A stretch of DNA of 64,000 nucleotides from Dehalococcoidia bacterium (GCA_009841435.1 VXLW01000029.1:45906-109905); one strand, 5' to 3'. Numbered from the stretch's first letter, positions 13,047 through 22,191 are shown. The notes: generated by a model from the sequence alone, not told the origin. Program-made: numbers and translations.

Positions 13047-14954
13047 GTGAGCGCCATAGGCGACCGCCGCGTCGACCCCGGCCTGAGCCGCAACCGCCCC
13101 CACGGCAACGTGGGCGTCCTTCGCATCGCCGTCGTCGTCCTCTTCCTCGTCCTCGGCGGCCGCCTCGTCCAGATGCAGCTCGTCGACGGCGCCGAGTACG
13201 CCGAGCGCTCCGAGCTCAACCGCATCATCGTCGAGAGCGTTCCCCCCACCCGCGGCCTCATCTTCGACCGCAACGGGCAGCCCCTCGTCCAGAACAGCGG
13301 CTCCTTCACCGCGCTCATCACTCCCGGGTTCCTCCCCGAGGAGCCCGCAAACCGCTATCGCCTCTACCTGTACCTCGAGGACCTGCTGGGCATCCCCGCC
13401 CTGCAGATCGAGGAGGCCGTGACTGCCGCCGAGGAGCGCGGCCAGCGCGACCTCCCCCTCCCCATCGCCCGCGCCCTCGACCGGGAGACCGCGCTCATGC
13501 TCGAGCAGGTCGCCGCCGACCTTCCCGGCGTCACCCTCTCCGTCGAGCCGCGGCGGGTCTATCCGGGGGGTCCGGAGTTCAGCCACATCCTCGGGTACGT
13601 CGGTCCCCAGTCGCCCGACGAGTGGCGTGTGCTCCAGAACGACGGCTACTCCTACAACGAGGTCGTCGGCAAGGTCGGCGTCGAGGCCCGCTACGAGTCC
13701 GCCCTGCGCGGCAACCCCGGCACGTCCATTACCGAGGTCGACGCCCAGGGTGACCTCATCACCACTATCGAACGCACCGACGCCGAAGGAGGCCGCGGCA
13801 TCCTCCTCTCGATCGACTCCGACCTGCAGCGCTACGTGTACGAGCTCCTCACCAACACGATGGGCGAGGCCACCACCGCCGCCGCCGTCGTCATGAGCCC
13901 CGTCACCGGCGAGATTTACGCCATCGTCTCCGTCCCCACCTACGACAACAACATTTTCTCCCTGCCCGATCCGGGCGAGGAGTACCAGGCCCTCCTGAAC
14001 GATCCCCGCATTCCCCTCCTCCACCAGGCCCTCAGTCCCATCGCCCCCGGCTCGACCTTCAAGATCATCACCGCCGCCGCCGCCCTCCAGGAGGGCAATG
14101 TCACCCGTTACACGCGGCGCGACGTCGACAGCAGCGTGCTCGAGTTCATCGGCGAAGACGGTCAGCCCTACTACTTCTACGACTGGCGCGTCCACGGCGA
14201 TATCGACCTCGTCGAGGCCATCTCCTGGTCGTCCAACATCTACTTCTACATGGCCTCCTGCGGGATTCCCCAGGAGGGAATCGCGGGACTCGGGTCGAAC
14301 ACCGAGCAGTCGGCCATCGTCCTCGGCTACTACGCCCGCAGCTTCGGCCTCGGCCAGGTCACCGGGCTCGATATCGCCAGCACGGAGTCACCCGGCGTCA
14401 TCCCCAGCCCCGAGTGGAAGCGCCGCGTCCGCAGCGGTCCCCTCTTCAACCCCGAGGACCGCGACTGGTATCTCGCCGACACCTGCTTCATGGGCATCGG
14501 CCAGGGCGACGTCACCGCCACGCCCCTGCAGATCGCCGTCGCCACTGCCGCCATCGCCAACGGCGGCTACCTGCTCGAGCCCTACGTGACGCGGCAGATC
14601 CTCGGCCCCGATGGCACGCTCCTCTCGACCACCGAGCCGTCGCGGGAGCGCGTTCCGGTCGATGAGGAACACCTCGCCGTCATCCGCCAGGGGATGCGCC
14701 AGTCCGTCATCGACGGCGCGGCCCGCCTCGCGGCCCTTCCCGACACGCTCGTCGCCGGCAAGACCGGGACCGCCGAGTTCATCGACCCCGAGGACGGCGA
14801 GACCAAAGACCGCGCCTGGTTCACTGGCTTCGCGCCCTACAACAACCCCCAGGTCGTCGTGACCGTCTTCTACGACCTCGGCGTGGGCGGCACCAAGGCC
14901 GCACCCACCGCTGCCGACATCATCGGGTACTTCTTGGAGAACGTGGAACCATGA
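13047..14954 (+). CDS. mrdA: Penicillin-binding protein 2, elongation transpeptidase
   Basis: This class-B PBP cross-links peptidoglycan during side-wall growth and works with RodA. The 635-residue protein starts at a GTG 3 bases after mreD. It has a single N-terminal membrane helix (about residues 24-40), a dimerisation domain starting 'PPTRGLIFDRNGQPL', and the transpeptidase domain. The catalytic motifs are S336-T-F-K339, S395-S-N397 and K572-T-G574. All penicillin-binding residues are intact. The last bases overlap the rodA start (ATGA). Confidence 0.96.
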   Translation: MSAIGDRRVDPGLSRNRPHGNVGVLRIAVVVLFLVLGGRLVQMQLVDGAEYAERSELNRIIVESVPPTRGLIFDRNGQPLVQNSGSFTALITPGFLPEEPANRYRLYLYLEDLLGIPALQIEEAVTAAEERGQRDLPLPIARALDRETALMLEQVAADLPGVTLSVEPRRVYPGGPEFSHILGYVGPQSPDEWRVLQNDGYSYNEVVGKVGVEARYESALRGNPGTSITEVDAQGDLITTIERTDAEGGRGILLSIDSDLQRYVYELLTNTMGEATTAAAVVMSPVTGEIYAIVSVPTYDNNIFSLPDPGEEYQALLNDPRIPLLHQALSPIAPGSTFKIITAAAALQEGNVTRYTRRDVDSSVLEFIGEDGQPYYFYDWRVHGDIDLVEAISWSSNIYFYMASCGIPQEGIAGLGSNTEQSAIVLGYYARSFGLGQVTGLDIASTESPGVIPSPEWKRRVRSGPLFNPEDRDWYLADTCFMGIGQGDVTATPLQIAVATAAIANGGYLLEPYVTRQILGPDGTLLSTTEPSRERVPVDEEHLAVIRQGMRQSVIDGAARLAALPDTLVAGKTGTAEFIDPEDGETKDRAWFTGFAPYNNPQVVVTVFYDLGVGGTKAAPTAADIIGYFLENVEP

Positions 14955-16087
14955 GCCGATTCGGGGTCGAAGGGTCACTGCGCGCCTGGGACCGATTCGA
15001 TGCGATCCTTGCTCTGACCGCGCTCGCGCTCGTGGGCTACGGCCTTGTGCTCATCTACAGCGGCAGCCTCGGTTCCTACGACGGCCCCACCGCCAGCCTC
15101 GACAACCCCGTCGTCCGCCAGGGCCTCTTCGCCCTCATCGCCATCGGCGCGATGTTCATCATCTCGCGTTTCGACTACCACGTGCTCCTGCACTACGCCT
15201 GGTGGGTCTACGGCGCCTCCATCCTCCTCCTGCTCGTCCTCATCCCCATCGGCCAGACCGACTTCGGCTCGACGCGCTGGTTCGCGCTCGGCCCCATCCA
15301 GTTCCAACCCTCCGAGTTCGCCAAGCTCGCGACCATCCTCCTGCTCGCCCGCTTCCTCAGCGAGCAGGGCGGCGACGCCCGCGACTTGCGCGTGTTGGGC
15401 GGCTCGCTCGCTATCACCGCTCCCGTCCTGCTGCTCGTCTTCATCCAGCCCGACCTCGGCACGACCATCATCTTCGCCGCCATCTGGCTCGGGATGGTCG
15501 TGGTTGCCGGCATCCAGCGCCGCCACATGCTCTTCTTCGGCGCCGTCTTCCTCGCCGTCCTCCCCTTCCTCTGGACCTTCACCGTGGCCGACTACCAGAT
15601 CGAACGTATCTCCGTGCTCTTCGATGCGGAGGAGGATCCGCTCGATGCCGGCTACAACCCGATCCAGTCGCAGATCGCCGTCGGCTCGGGACAGCTCTTC
15701 GGAAAGGGCCTCACAAACGGGGAACAGACCCAGCTCGACTTCCTCAAGGTGAAGACCAAGGACTTTATCTTCAGCGTCCTCGGAGAGGAGCTGGGCTTCG
15801 TCGGCGCGATGGCCCTCTTCGCGCTCTTCATCCTCTTATTGATGCGAGGAATACGCGCTGCCCAGATCGCGGGCGACATTCCCGGCCAGCTCATAGCCGC
15901 GGGCATCGTGATCACGATCCTCATGCAGGCCTACATCAACATCGCCGTCAACCTCAGCATCTTCCCCGTCACTGGCCTTCCCCTGCCCTTCGTGAGCCAG
16001 GGCGGAAGCTCCCTCCTCACCCTCTTCCTCGGCCTCGGCATCATCCAGAGCATCGTCATGCGCCACCGCGCCTACCGTCAGTTTTGA
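14951..16087 (+). CDS. rodA: Rod shape-determining SEDS glycosyltransferase RodA
   Basis: RodA is the SEDS-family peptidoglycan polymerase paired with PBP2. The 378-residue protein has about ten membrane helices. Family motifs include 'GSTRWFALGPIQFQPSEFAK' (start of the conserved loop), 'FIQPDLGTT', 'AVGSGQLFGKGL' with the large extracytoplasmic loop, and C-terminal 'GLPLPFVSQGGSSLL'. The ATG overlaps the mrdA stop by 4 bases, which marks it as the last gene of the operon. About 120 bases of intergenic DNA follow. Confidence 0.96.
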   Translation: MSRFGVEGSLRAWDRFDAILALTALALVGYGLVLIYSGSLGSYDGPTASLDNPVVRQGLFALIAIGAMFIISRFDYHVLLHYAWWVYGASILLLLVLIPIGQTDFGSTRWFALGPIQFQPSEFAKLATILLLARFLSEQGGDARDLRVLGGSLAITAPVLLLVFIQPDLGTTIIFAAIWLGMVVVAGIQRRHMLFFGAVFLAVLPFLWTFTVADYQIERISVLFDAEEDPLDAGYNPIQSQIAVGSGQLFGKGLTNGEQTQLDFLKVKTKDFIFSVLGEELGFVGAMALFALFILLLMRGIRAAQIAGDIPGQLIAAGIVITILMQAYINIAVNLSIFPVTGLPLPFVSQGGSSLLTLFLGLGIIQSIVMRHRAYRQF

Positions 16088-16209
16088 TTTTCTGGACCGG
16101 AAGCAGCTGTTCGCAGTCGAGCGGTTATCGCCGCGAGGGGCAAATCCGTCGCCACCTGCCGCCTGCGGAAGGGGTACGCTGCCGCCACTCCCTCTGAGAG
16201 GAGGACCGC

Positions 16210-17145
16210 GTGGCCAGCCAGGAGAATCCCCCTACCCAGTCCGAGGTGCTCGGCTATTTCGACTCGCTCTCTAACTGGGGCCGCTGGGGTCCCGACGACC
16301 AGCTCGGCGCTCTCAACTACATCACGCCCGAGAAGCGCCGCGCGGCCGGCTCCCTCATCCGCGAGGGCATCGCCGTCTCCTGCGCCTGGGACATCGAGAC
16401 CACTCCCCGCCCGGACCACATGTTCGGCGTTCCCCAGCGCTACATGGTCGCCAGCGGCAAGGACCCCCTCGAATTCGGCCGCGGCGGCTCCGCCCTGGAG
16501 GTCATGAGCTTCGCCTTCCACGGCGCCACCATCACCCACCTCGACGGGCTCAGCCACATCTTCTGGGACGGCAAGATGTACAACGGCAAGCCCGCCGATC
16601 TGGTCACCGCCCAGAAGGGCGCCGAGGAGTACGCCGTTACGGCCCTCGGCGACGGCATCGTCACGCGTGGCGTCCTCATGGACATCCCGGCCCTCGATGG
16701 TCGTCCCTGGCTCGACCCGGGTGAGGGCGTCTTCCCTGAACACCTCGAAGCTGCCGAGGAGCGCCAGGGCGTGCGTGTCGGAACCGGAGACATCGTCCTC
16801 CTCCGCACGGGCAAGGGCCGCCGCCAGCGCGAGGAGACGGACGCTCCGGGCTCCTCCGGCGGCTGGCACGTCGCCGCCCTCCCCTGGCTGCACGAGCGCC
16901 AGGTGGCGGTCATCGGGGCCGACAATGCCCAGGAGTCAGGCTCGCCCGGCTACGAGGCCCTGCCCGTGCCCGTGCACTTCATCGCCATTGTCGCGATGGG
17001 CCTCCACCTCATCGACAACTGCGACCTCGAAGCCCTCGCCCAGACCTGCGAACGCCTCAACCGCTGGGAGTTCTTCCTCAGCATCCAGCCCCTCCGCCTC
17101 GAAGGCGGTACCGGCAGCGCCGTCAATCCCGTCGCCGTCTTCTGA
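16210..17145 (+). CDS. Cyclase-family metal-dependent hydrolase
   Basis: A 311-residue protein of the cyclase/kynurenine-formamidase-like fold (Pfam Cyclase), a family of metal hydrolases acting on formamides, lactones or polyketide-type substrates. The metal site is visible as H110, D112 and H116 in 'HLDGLSH', the equivalent of the family's HxDxPxH, with Pro replaced by Leu. The opening 'NWGRWGPDDQLGALNYI' is typical of the longer subgroup. The GTG start is supported by a strong GAGAGGAGGA Shine-Dalgarno a few bases upstream and a possible -10 TACGCT at 16175-16180. The following P450 gene is convergent, 22 bases away. Substrate unknown. Confidence 0.85.
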   Translation: MASQENPPTQSEVLGYFDSLSNWGRWGPDDQLGALNYITPEKRRAAGSLIREGIAVSCAWDIETTPRPDHMFGVPQRYMVASGKDPLEFGRGGSALEVMSFAFHGATITHLDGLSHIFWDGKMYNGKPADLVTAQKGAEEYAVTALGDGIVTRGVLMDIPALDGRPWLDPGEGVFPEHLEAAEERQGVRVGTGDIVLLRTGKGRRQREETDAPGSSGGWHVAALPWLHERQVAVIGADNAQESGSPGYEALPVPVHFIAIVAMGLHLIDNCDLEALAQTCERLNRWEFFLSIQPLRLEGGTGSAVNPVAVF

Positions 17146-17167
17146 GCCTGCCCGGCGGCTGCGTCGT

Positions 17168-18493
17168 TCAGCTGGCCACTGGCTCGAACGTAACGTTCAG
17201 TTCAAGAAGCCCGAACATCCGGCCGGGAAGGTGCTTGAAGGTGTTCTTCCCGTCCGCCAGTCCAACCGAGTCGAAACGGTCGAGCCAGGCGTTCACCGCG
17301 ATGTTCTGCTCCAGCCGGGAGAGCCCCGCTCCCGGGCAGTTCCGGGGGCCCTGCGAGAACGTGAGATGGCGGCCCGGGTTGGGGCGGGCGAGGTCGATGC
17401 TATCGGCCTGCGGGAACGTGTCCTCGTCCCTGTTTCCGGCGCCGTAGCGAACGTGCAGCAGGGAGCCTGCCGGAATCGTCATGCCCTGGAACTCGACATC
17501 TCGCGCGGCCAGGCGGCTTGAACTGCCTTGCGTCGGGGCGTACACGCGCAGGGCCTCTTCCACAAAGAAGCGCACCTTGCTTCGGTCGCGCTTGAGCTCT
17601 GCCCAGATAGCGGGTGTCTGGGCGAGGAGGAGCCATTCCGACGTCAGCGCGAACTGCGTCGTCTCGTTGCCGCCAATGTGCATCCCGAATGCAACGGACA
17701 CGATCTCGCCGTCTGTCAGCTTGCGTCCCTCGTACTCCACCTGGGTCAGGAACGAGAGCATGTCGTTCCCGGGATTGCGCCGCTTCTCGTCCGCCTGCTC
17801 CTTGAGGTACTGCTGGAACTCCACCAGGGCCTGCGCGTTCTCGACCTCCTCGGCGGGCGGGAGCTCATCCCTGTGGTTGATGAAGTAGACGAAGCGGCGG
17901 ACCTGCGCTTCCTCGAATGCCTTGAGCTTCGGCATGTCCTCGAGCGGCAGCCCGAGGATCGTCGTGATCACCCGCTGCGGGAGCGGCTGTGCGAACTCCC
18001 GGACCAGCTCCGCCTCGGTTCGGCTGTCCCAGCCGTCGAGAAGCGTTTCGACCTGGGACTGGATCATGTCCGCGTGTTGGTCGGCGCCCACCGGGCCGAC
18101 CCACGGATCGGTGAGCTGCAGGCGGTGTTGTTTGTGCGACTCAAGGTCGGGGCGTAGCGACTGCCGCGCATCGGCCGGCGTCCCGTAGCCCGTCTCGCGG
18201 AAGATCTCCGCGGCCTCGTCGCTCGCCTGCCGCAGATCAGACGGAGGGAACGTCTCGGGGTCCCGGATGATGCGGGAGATGTCCGCGTATTTGGTTATGA
18301 CATAAGCGTCCGTGCCGGGCAGCTTCCCGCCTCCCGGAATCTTCAGGACCGGCGCCTGCTCGTGGAGCAGGGAGTACGCCTCGTACCAGTGCTCCTGTGA
18401 CCCGGGGGCGAAGAGGTCGACGTCCCCCACCTGCACCGGGCACGCCATCTCGGCGTTCAACATCTTCAGGTCGTGTGCTGACTGTGTGGACAT
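17168..18493 (-). CDS. Cytochrome P450
   Basis: A soluble bacterial class-I P450 of 441 residues. The heme loop 'FSQGPRNCPG' places the thiolate ligand at C386. The K-helix ExxR is in 'VEEALRVYAP', and the I-helix oxygen-activation segment reads 'GGNETT' in place of AGxxTT. No ferredoxin or reductase gene is nearby, so the redox partners are elsewhere. A GGAGGGAGG Shine-Dalgarno lies about 9 bases before the ATG. It is divergent from a second P450 across about 200 bases that must contain both promoters. Likely monooxygenation of a small hydrophobic substrate; the particular substrate cannot be told. Confidence 0.93.
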   Translation of the reverse strand: MSTQSAHDLKMLNAEMACPVQVGDVDLFAPGSQEHWYEAYSLLHEQAPVLKIPGGGKLPGTDAYVITKYADISRIIRDPETFPPSDLRQASDEAAEIFRETGYGTPADARQSLRPDLESHKQHRLQLTDPWVGPVGADQHADMIQSQVETLLDGWDSRTEAELVREFAQPLPQRVITTILGLPLEDMPKLKAFEEAQVRRFVYFINHRDELPPAEEVENAQALVEFQQYLKEQADEKRRNPGNDMLSFLTQVEYEGRKLTDGEIVSVAFGMHIGGNETTQFALTSEWLLLAQTPAIWAELKRDRSKVRFFVEEALRVYAPTQGSSSRLAARDVEFQGMTIPAGSLLHVRYGAGNRDEDTFPQADSIDLARPNPGRHLTFSQGPRNCPGAGLSRLEQNIAVNAWLDRFDSVGLADGKNTFKHLPGRMFGLLELNVTFEPVAS

Positions 18494-18694
18494 GGCGCAG
18501 GCCTCCCTCCGCCTGGTTCGCTGCCGCTCGGACAGGCTTTCCTGGTGGAACCGCTGTAGCCCATTCTATGCCCCCAGGGGAGTGCTACCGGACAGTCCTG
18601 ACTTCCAGGCAGGAGGACAGCAGGCCAGGCTCGCCCGGCGCACTCCCGGATGGCGCACACTATGCGGAGAACCGGAGCCCGGACGGGGGATACC

Positions 18695-19954
18695 ATGTCG
18701 CTCACCACGCCCTCAACTGCGGAGTCGAACCCAGAAGAAACCATCATCGATGCGAGTGAGTTCGACTCCCCCGCATTCTTGGAAGACCCCCACTCCCTCT
18801 ACCGGCGCCTGCGGAAGCACCACCCCGTCTACCACGACCGCCTGCACAACCAGTGGCACGTCACCCGGTACTGGGACCTCGTCGAGGTGTTCCGCGACGA
18901 GGAGGCCTTCGGCACCCGGCCGCACAGCTACGAGACCGACGGAGTGCTCGGGCCGACGATGCTGAGCCTCGGCGGCGCCGAGCACGCGGCCCAGCGCAAC
19001 CTCGTTGGCGACGCGCTCGTCGGGAAGAAGCTCGACGCCTTCACCCCCATCGTTCGGGAGGTGGCCCGTTCGCTTGTCGAGGGCTTCGCCGACCGGCGCG
19101 AGGTCAACCTCACGCAGGAGTTCACGAGCCAGCTCCCGATCCGCGTGATCATGGCGATGCTCGGCCTGCCCATGGAGGACTTTGCCCTGTTCCAGCGCTG
19201 GTACCGCCAGTTCATGATGGGGATGGGCTGGGCCGACGACACACGCGCCGTCGCCCTTGAGGCCCGCGCCGAGTACGAGGAGTACATGACGCCGTTCCTC
19301 GAAGTGCGACGCCGCAACCTTGGCGACGACCTGACCTCGCGGCTCATCCGCGAAGGCGTTCCCGACCCGGCGATCAAGACCTTCGTCTCGCTCCTGCTTT
19401 CGGGAGGCGGAGAAACGACGGACAAGGCCATGGGGAACATGTGGTGGAATGTGCTCCAGGAGCCCGAGCTTGTCGCCCGGCTCGAGGCCGACCACTCCCT
19501 CCTGGACGCCTACTTCAGCGAAACGATGCGCCACTCCCCGCCCGTTCACCGGGAAGACCGTGGCGCCACGCGCGATGTTGAGCTGGCGGGCGTCGAGATC
19601 CCGTTCGGGGCGGTCCTGCGGTGCTGGCTTGCCTCAGGCAACCGCGACGACACCGTGTTCGAGGACCCCGACACCTTCGATCCGTTCCGCGGCGACCTCT
19701 ACTCCGAACGGGACTTGCGTGCCGGCTACTTCCGGGACGGGCTCTTCGGCCACCTCGGCTTCGGTCTTGGCCGGCACTTCTGCATCGGCTACCAGCTCGC
19801 CCGGCGGGAGGCGGTCGTCGGAGCCCAGGAGCTGCTGAGGGTCATGAAGTCGCCGCGACTCTCGAACGAACAGATGGATGTCATCAAGGCCCGCAAACGC
19901 GACGGCAGCATTCGCTCGGTGGCAGACCTGCACGTGGAGTTCGACCTGCATTGA
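18695..19954 (+). CDS. Cytochrome P450
   Basis: A second, clearly distinct P450 of 419 residues. The heme loop 'FGLGRHFCIG' gives C363 as the ligand, ExxR is in 'FSETMRHSPP', and the I-helix segment is 'GGGETTDKAMGN'. The start at 18695 is chosen over an in-frame ATG 15 codons upstream because a GGGGGA Shine-Dalgarno sits just before it. The pair of divergent P450 genes next to a cyclase-family hydrolase could be a small oxidative catabolic unit, but this is inference. Confidence 0.92.
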   Translation: MSLTTPSTAESNPEETIIDASEFDSPAFLEDPHSLYRRLRKHHPVYHDRLHNQWHVTRYWDLVEVFRDEEAFGTRPHSYETDGVLGPTMLSLGGAEHAAQRNLVGDALVGKKLDAFTPIVREVARSLVEGFADRREVNLTQEFTSQLPIRVIMAMLGLPMEDFALFQRWYRQFMMGMGWADDTRAVALEARAEYEEYMTPFLEVRRRNLGDDLTSRLIREGVPDPAIKTFVSLLLSGGGETTDKAMGNMWWNVLQEPELVARLEADHSLLDAYFSETMRHSPPVHREDRGATRDVELAGVEIPFGAVLRCWLASGNRDDTVFEDPDTFDPFRGDLYSERDLRAGYFRDGLFGHLGFGLGRHFCIGYQLARREAVVGAQELLRVMKSPRLSNEQMDVIKARKRDGSIRSVADLHVEFDLH

Positions 19955-20016
19955 TTGCGGAAGCGGCTACGAGTGGGAGAACGGTGATGGCGAGCCGAGT
20001 GGAAGGGGGCGATGAC

Positions 20017-20694
20017 ATGACCCACACTACGGAATCGGTGCTGGCCTGGCTCCGCGAAAACGGCTCGGAAGAGGCCCGCGAGGGGATGTTGCGCTACGCC
20101 ATCCCCAACGAGCGTGCCTTCGGTCTCGCGATGCGTGACATGAAGGGCTACGCGAAGGAGATAGGAAAGGACCATGACCTGGCGCTCACCCTGTGGGAGT
20201 CAGGTTGGTACGAGGCTCGAACGGTCGCCGTGTTTATCGCCGAGCCCTCCGCGACGACGAGCGCGCAGATGGATGCCTGGGCCGCCGACTTCGACAGCTG
20301 GGCCATTTGCGACACCGCGTGCTTTCACCTGTTCGATCGCACCCGTCACGCCTGGGGCAAGGTGCCAAAGTGGGCCCGGGCGCGGGGCGAGTTCAAGAAG
20401 CGCGCCGCCTTCGCGCTGCTCTGGGGGCTCAGTGGCCACGACAAGGAAGCAGAGGACCAACGCTTCGTGGACGCCCTGAAGTGGATCGAACACGGCGCCC
20501 AGGACGAGCGGCTCTACGTGAAGAAGTCCGTGGACATGGCCCTGCGTGCGATCGGGAAGAGATCCCGCACGCTGAACGACGCCGCCCGCGACGTCGCCGC
20601 CCAACTGGCGGCGGACCCTGCGCCGACGCCCAGTTGGATTGGCCGCCACGCCCTCCGCGAACTGGAATCGGAGCGCGTCCAGACGAGACTCTGA
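20017..20694 (+). CDS. DNA alkylation repair protein (AlkD-like HEAT-repeat)
   Basis: A 225-residue all-helical protein resembling the AlkD/COG4912 family, whose HEAT-like repeats wrap DNA and in characterised members release N3- and N7-alkyl purines. Recognisable parts are 'RYAIPNERAFGLAMRDMKGYAKEIG', the 'LALTLWESGWYEARTVAVFI' repeat, and 'FVDALKWIEHGAQDERLYVKKSVDMALRAIGKR'. Two starts are possible: ATG 20017 with an AAGGGGG Shine-Dalgarno 7 bases upstream, and ATG 19987. I prefer the first. The gene follows the second P450 by about 60 bases and may be co-transcribed. Confidence 0.87.
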   Translation: MTHTTESVLAWLRENGSEEAREGMLRYAIPNERAFGLAMRDMKGYAKEIGKDHDLALTLWESGWYEARTVAVFIAEPSATTSAQMDAWAADFDSWAICDTACFHLFDRTRHAWGKVPKWARARGEFKKRAAFALLWGLSGHDKEAEDQRFVDALKWIEHGAQDERLYVKKSVDMALRAIGKRSRTLNDAARDVAAQLAADPAPTPSWIGRHALRELESERVQTRL

Positions 20695-20705
20695 GGGCGG
20701 AGGGT

Positions 20706-20779
20706 TGGCTGCCGAGCAGGGATTCGAACCCCGACCAAAGGCTCCAAAGGCCCGTGTGCTACCGTTACACCACTCGGCA
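20706..20779 (-). tRNA. tRNA-Gln (UUG)
   Basis: A minus-strand cloverleaf with acceptor stem TGCCGAG/CTCGGCA, discriminator G and an encoded CCA. The D arm contains 'GTGTAACGGTAGCAC', the anticodon loop reads CTTTGGA (anticodon TTG), and the T loop has the conserved GGTTCGAATCC. The anticodon stem has one poor terminal pair. Confidence 0.93.
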
Positions 20780-20798
20780 GAGCGCGGGTGCGTGAGGC

Positions 20799-20886
20799 TG
20801 GTGCCGAAGGCCGGACTCGAACCGGCACGGGCTTAACGCCCAACGGTGTTTGAGACCGTCGCGTCTGCCAATTCCGCCACTTCGGC
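20799..20886 (-). tRNA. tRNA-Leu (CAA)
   Basis: An 88-base class-II tRNA on the minus strand with acceptor GCCGAAG/CTTCGGC, discriminator A and encoded CCA. The anticodon loop is CTCAAAC (anticodon CAA) and it has the long variable arm expected of leucine tRNA (TGGGCGTTAAGCCCG). The T loop is GGTTCGAGTCC. Confidence 0.95.
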
Positions 20887-20947
20887 TGCTGCTGACCGTA
20901 GACCCGTCGCGCGCGCCCGGTCAAGGATGGACGGCGGCTGGGAAGCG

Positions 20948-21022
20948 TGGAGCGGAAGACGAGGGTCGAACTCGCGACCTCCTCCTTGGCAAGGAGGCGC
21001 TCTACCACTGAGCTACTTCCGC
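20948..21022 (-). tRNA. tRNA-Gly (GCC)
   Basis: A 75-base minus-strand tRNA with acceptor GCGGAAG/CTTCCGC, discriminator T and encoded CCA. The anticodon loop TTGCCAA gives anticodon GCC. The D arm has 'AGCTCAGTGGTAGAGC' and the T loop is AGTTCGACCCT. It is the first of three tRNAs read in the same direction, spaced 20 to 61 bases apart, and probably processed from one transcript. Confidence 0.96.
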
Positions 21023-21032
21023 GCGCTGAGCG

Positions 21033-21038
21033 AGTATA
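21033..21038 (-). promoter_or_regulatory. -10 element (TATACT) of the tRNA cluster
   Basis: On the minus strand TATACT lies 10 bases upstream of the first base of tRNA-Gly. No good -35 hexamer is seen 16-18 bases further up, so the match rests on the -10 alone. Confidence 0.55.
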
Positions 21039-21126
21039 GCAAAGGCTCCCCGTAGGTCCCGATGCGCGCAGGTTCACCCCTCGCGGCGCCAACCGTTCCG
21101 TGGGGACAACCTGGCCGGCCCAGAAG

Positions 21127-21672
21127 TTAATCGCCGAGGCGGGAGGTGTAGCCCAGAGCCACCACGTCCTCGACGTACTGGCTGCGCCAGCCCGCGTCGG
21201 GAACACGCACATTGTGGTCGCGGAACCAGCGATGGATGCGAAGGTATTCCTCTTCCATCCGCGCCCGCCAGCCGTCCTCCTCCCGGAACGTGTCCGGGTC
21301 CACCTCTTCGAGCTTGCGCGACATGTCAGCGAACTCGATCTCCGCCTCTTCCTTCCAGTACGTGGAGAGGTAATCCAGCGACTCCTCGAGGTTGCGGCGG
21401 CACTCGTCGAGCTGGACGCCCATCCAGCCCGCTTCCGTCATGAGTTGGCCGTTCACGCGATAGCGTCCCGCGCACGACTCGCACACCACCACCAGCTTGC
21501 GCGCATCGCAGTCGGTCTTGTCGGTGCAGTCCTGGCAGCGCGCCGCAAACTCCGCCGCCTCCGTGCTGCGCGTGTAGCCCACGACCATCTCGTCGCCGAG
21601 AGCCTCACAGGCCTGGCAGGCGAGCGTGCCTGCCAGGATCTCGTTGATCGTCTTGTCCCAATCCACCGACAT
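21127..21672 (-). CDS. Conserved-looking cysteine-rich hypothetical protein
   Basis: A 181-residue acidic protein I do not recognise. The N-terminal 75 residues carry seven cysteines: CQAC (19-22), then CQDCTDKTDC, then CESC, spaced like two zinc or iron-sulfur knuckles. The rest is a helical, charged region rich in Glu, Arg and Trp with no membrane segment. Coding character is clear: GC-rich third positions and strand-consistent codon use. It lies 36 bases upstream of nothing on its own strand and downstream of queD, so queD and this gene could be transcribed together. A weak AGAGG lies before the ATG. Possible roles such as a metal-binding or RNA-binding accessory protein are guesses only. 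Confidence 0.7.
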   Translation of the reverse strand: MSVDWDKTINEILAGTLACQACEALGDEMVVGYTRSTEAAEFAARCQDCTDKTDCDARKLVVVCESCAGRYRVNGQLMTEAGWMGVQLDECRRNLEESLDYLSTYWKEEAEIEFADMSRKLEEVDPDTFREEDGWRARMEEEYLRIHRWFRDHNVRVPDAGWRSQYVEDVVALGYTSRLGD

Positions 21673-21708
21673 CAGCGTCCCTCTAACCCCTGGGAGTCCT
21701 CCGTGAGC

Positions 21709-22191
21709 CTACTCGGCAGTATACCAACCGGCCTGTCCCGGCATTTCCTCGATGCCGACGGTCAGCCGCTTGATGTTCGATGCTCCGTGCTCCGCCAGCG
21801 CTGCCCGCAGGCGTCCCGCGAACCACTCCGCCAGCCGCTCCGCCGTCGAGTTGTCGATCGGCAGGGCCGCCACGTCCGACTTCGGGAAGACGTACCGCTG
21901 GTCTTCGTACGAGATCTCCCAGTCGTCTTCGCCTTCCACGATGGTCAGCATGCGGCTCTCGAGCTGAAGCACGAACTTGTGGTCCAGCTCGTCGGCGATC
22001 GCCTTTGTCAGGCGCTTCAGGTCGCCGAAGTCCCACACCCACGAGTCCTCCGTGAGATCGCCCTCGACATCGACCATCACGTCGTAGTTGTGGCCGTGCA
22101 GAGGTTCGCACTCCCCCAGGAACGTGGCGAAGTGAGCGGCGGCGAAGCGCAGCCGGTTGCGTTCGACGGTAACGCGGCGGGTGACGGTCAT
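21709..22191 (-). CDS. queD: 6-carboxy-5,6,7,8-tetrahydropterin synthase / 6-pyruvoyl-tetrahydropterin synthase family
   Basis: A 160-residue T-fold enzyme. QueD converts dihydroneopterin triphosphate to carboxytetrahydropterin for queuosine and other 7-deazapurines. The zinc ligands are H20, H32 and H34, with the QueD-type catalytic C28 in 'GECEPLHGHNY'. The acid-base pair appears in 'ELDHKF', and the pterin-binding Glu in 'VGIEEMPG'. The ATG at 22191 is preceded by CTGGAGG; an in-frame ATG 18 codons upstream has no family resemblance. No other queuosine genes are in the window, so a role in another pterin pathway is not excluded. Confidence 0.88.
   Translation of the reverse strand: MTVTRRVTVERNRLRFAAAHFATFLGECEPLHGHNYDVMVDVEGDLTEDSWVWDFGDLKRLTKAIADELDHKFVLQLESRMLTIVEGEDDWEISYEDQRYVFPKSDVAALPIDNSTAERLAEWFAGRLRAALAEHGASNIKRLTVGIEEMPGQAGWYTAE

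Noticed and set aside
16081..16209. Hidden small gene between rodA and the cyclase
   Set aside because: No frame with a ribosome site; the region holds a T-rich run after rodA and a TACGCT promoter-like hexamer only.
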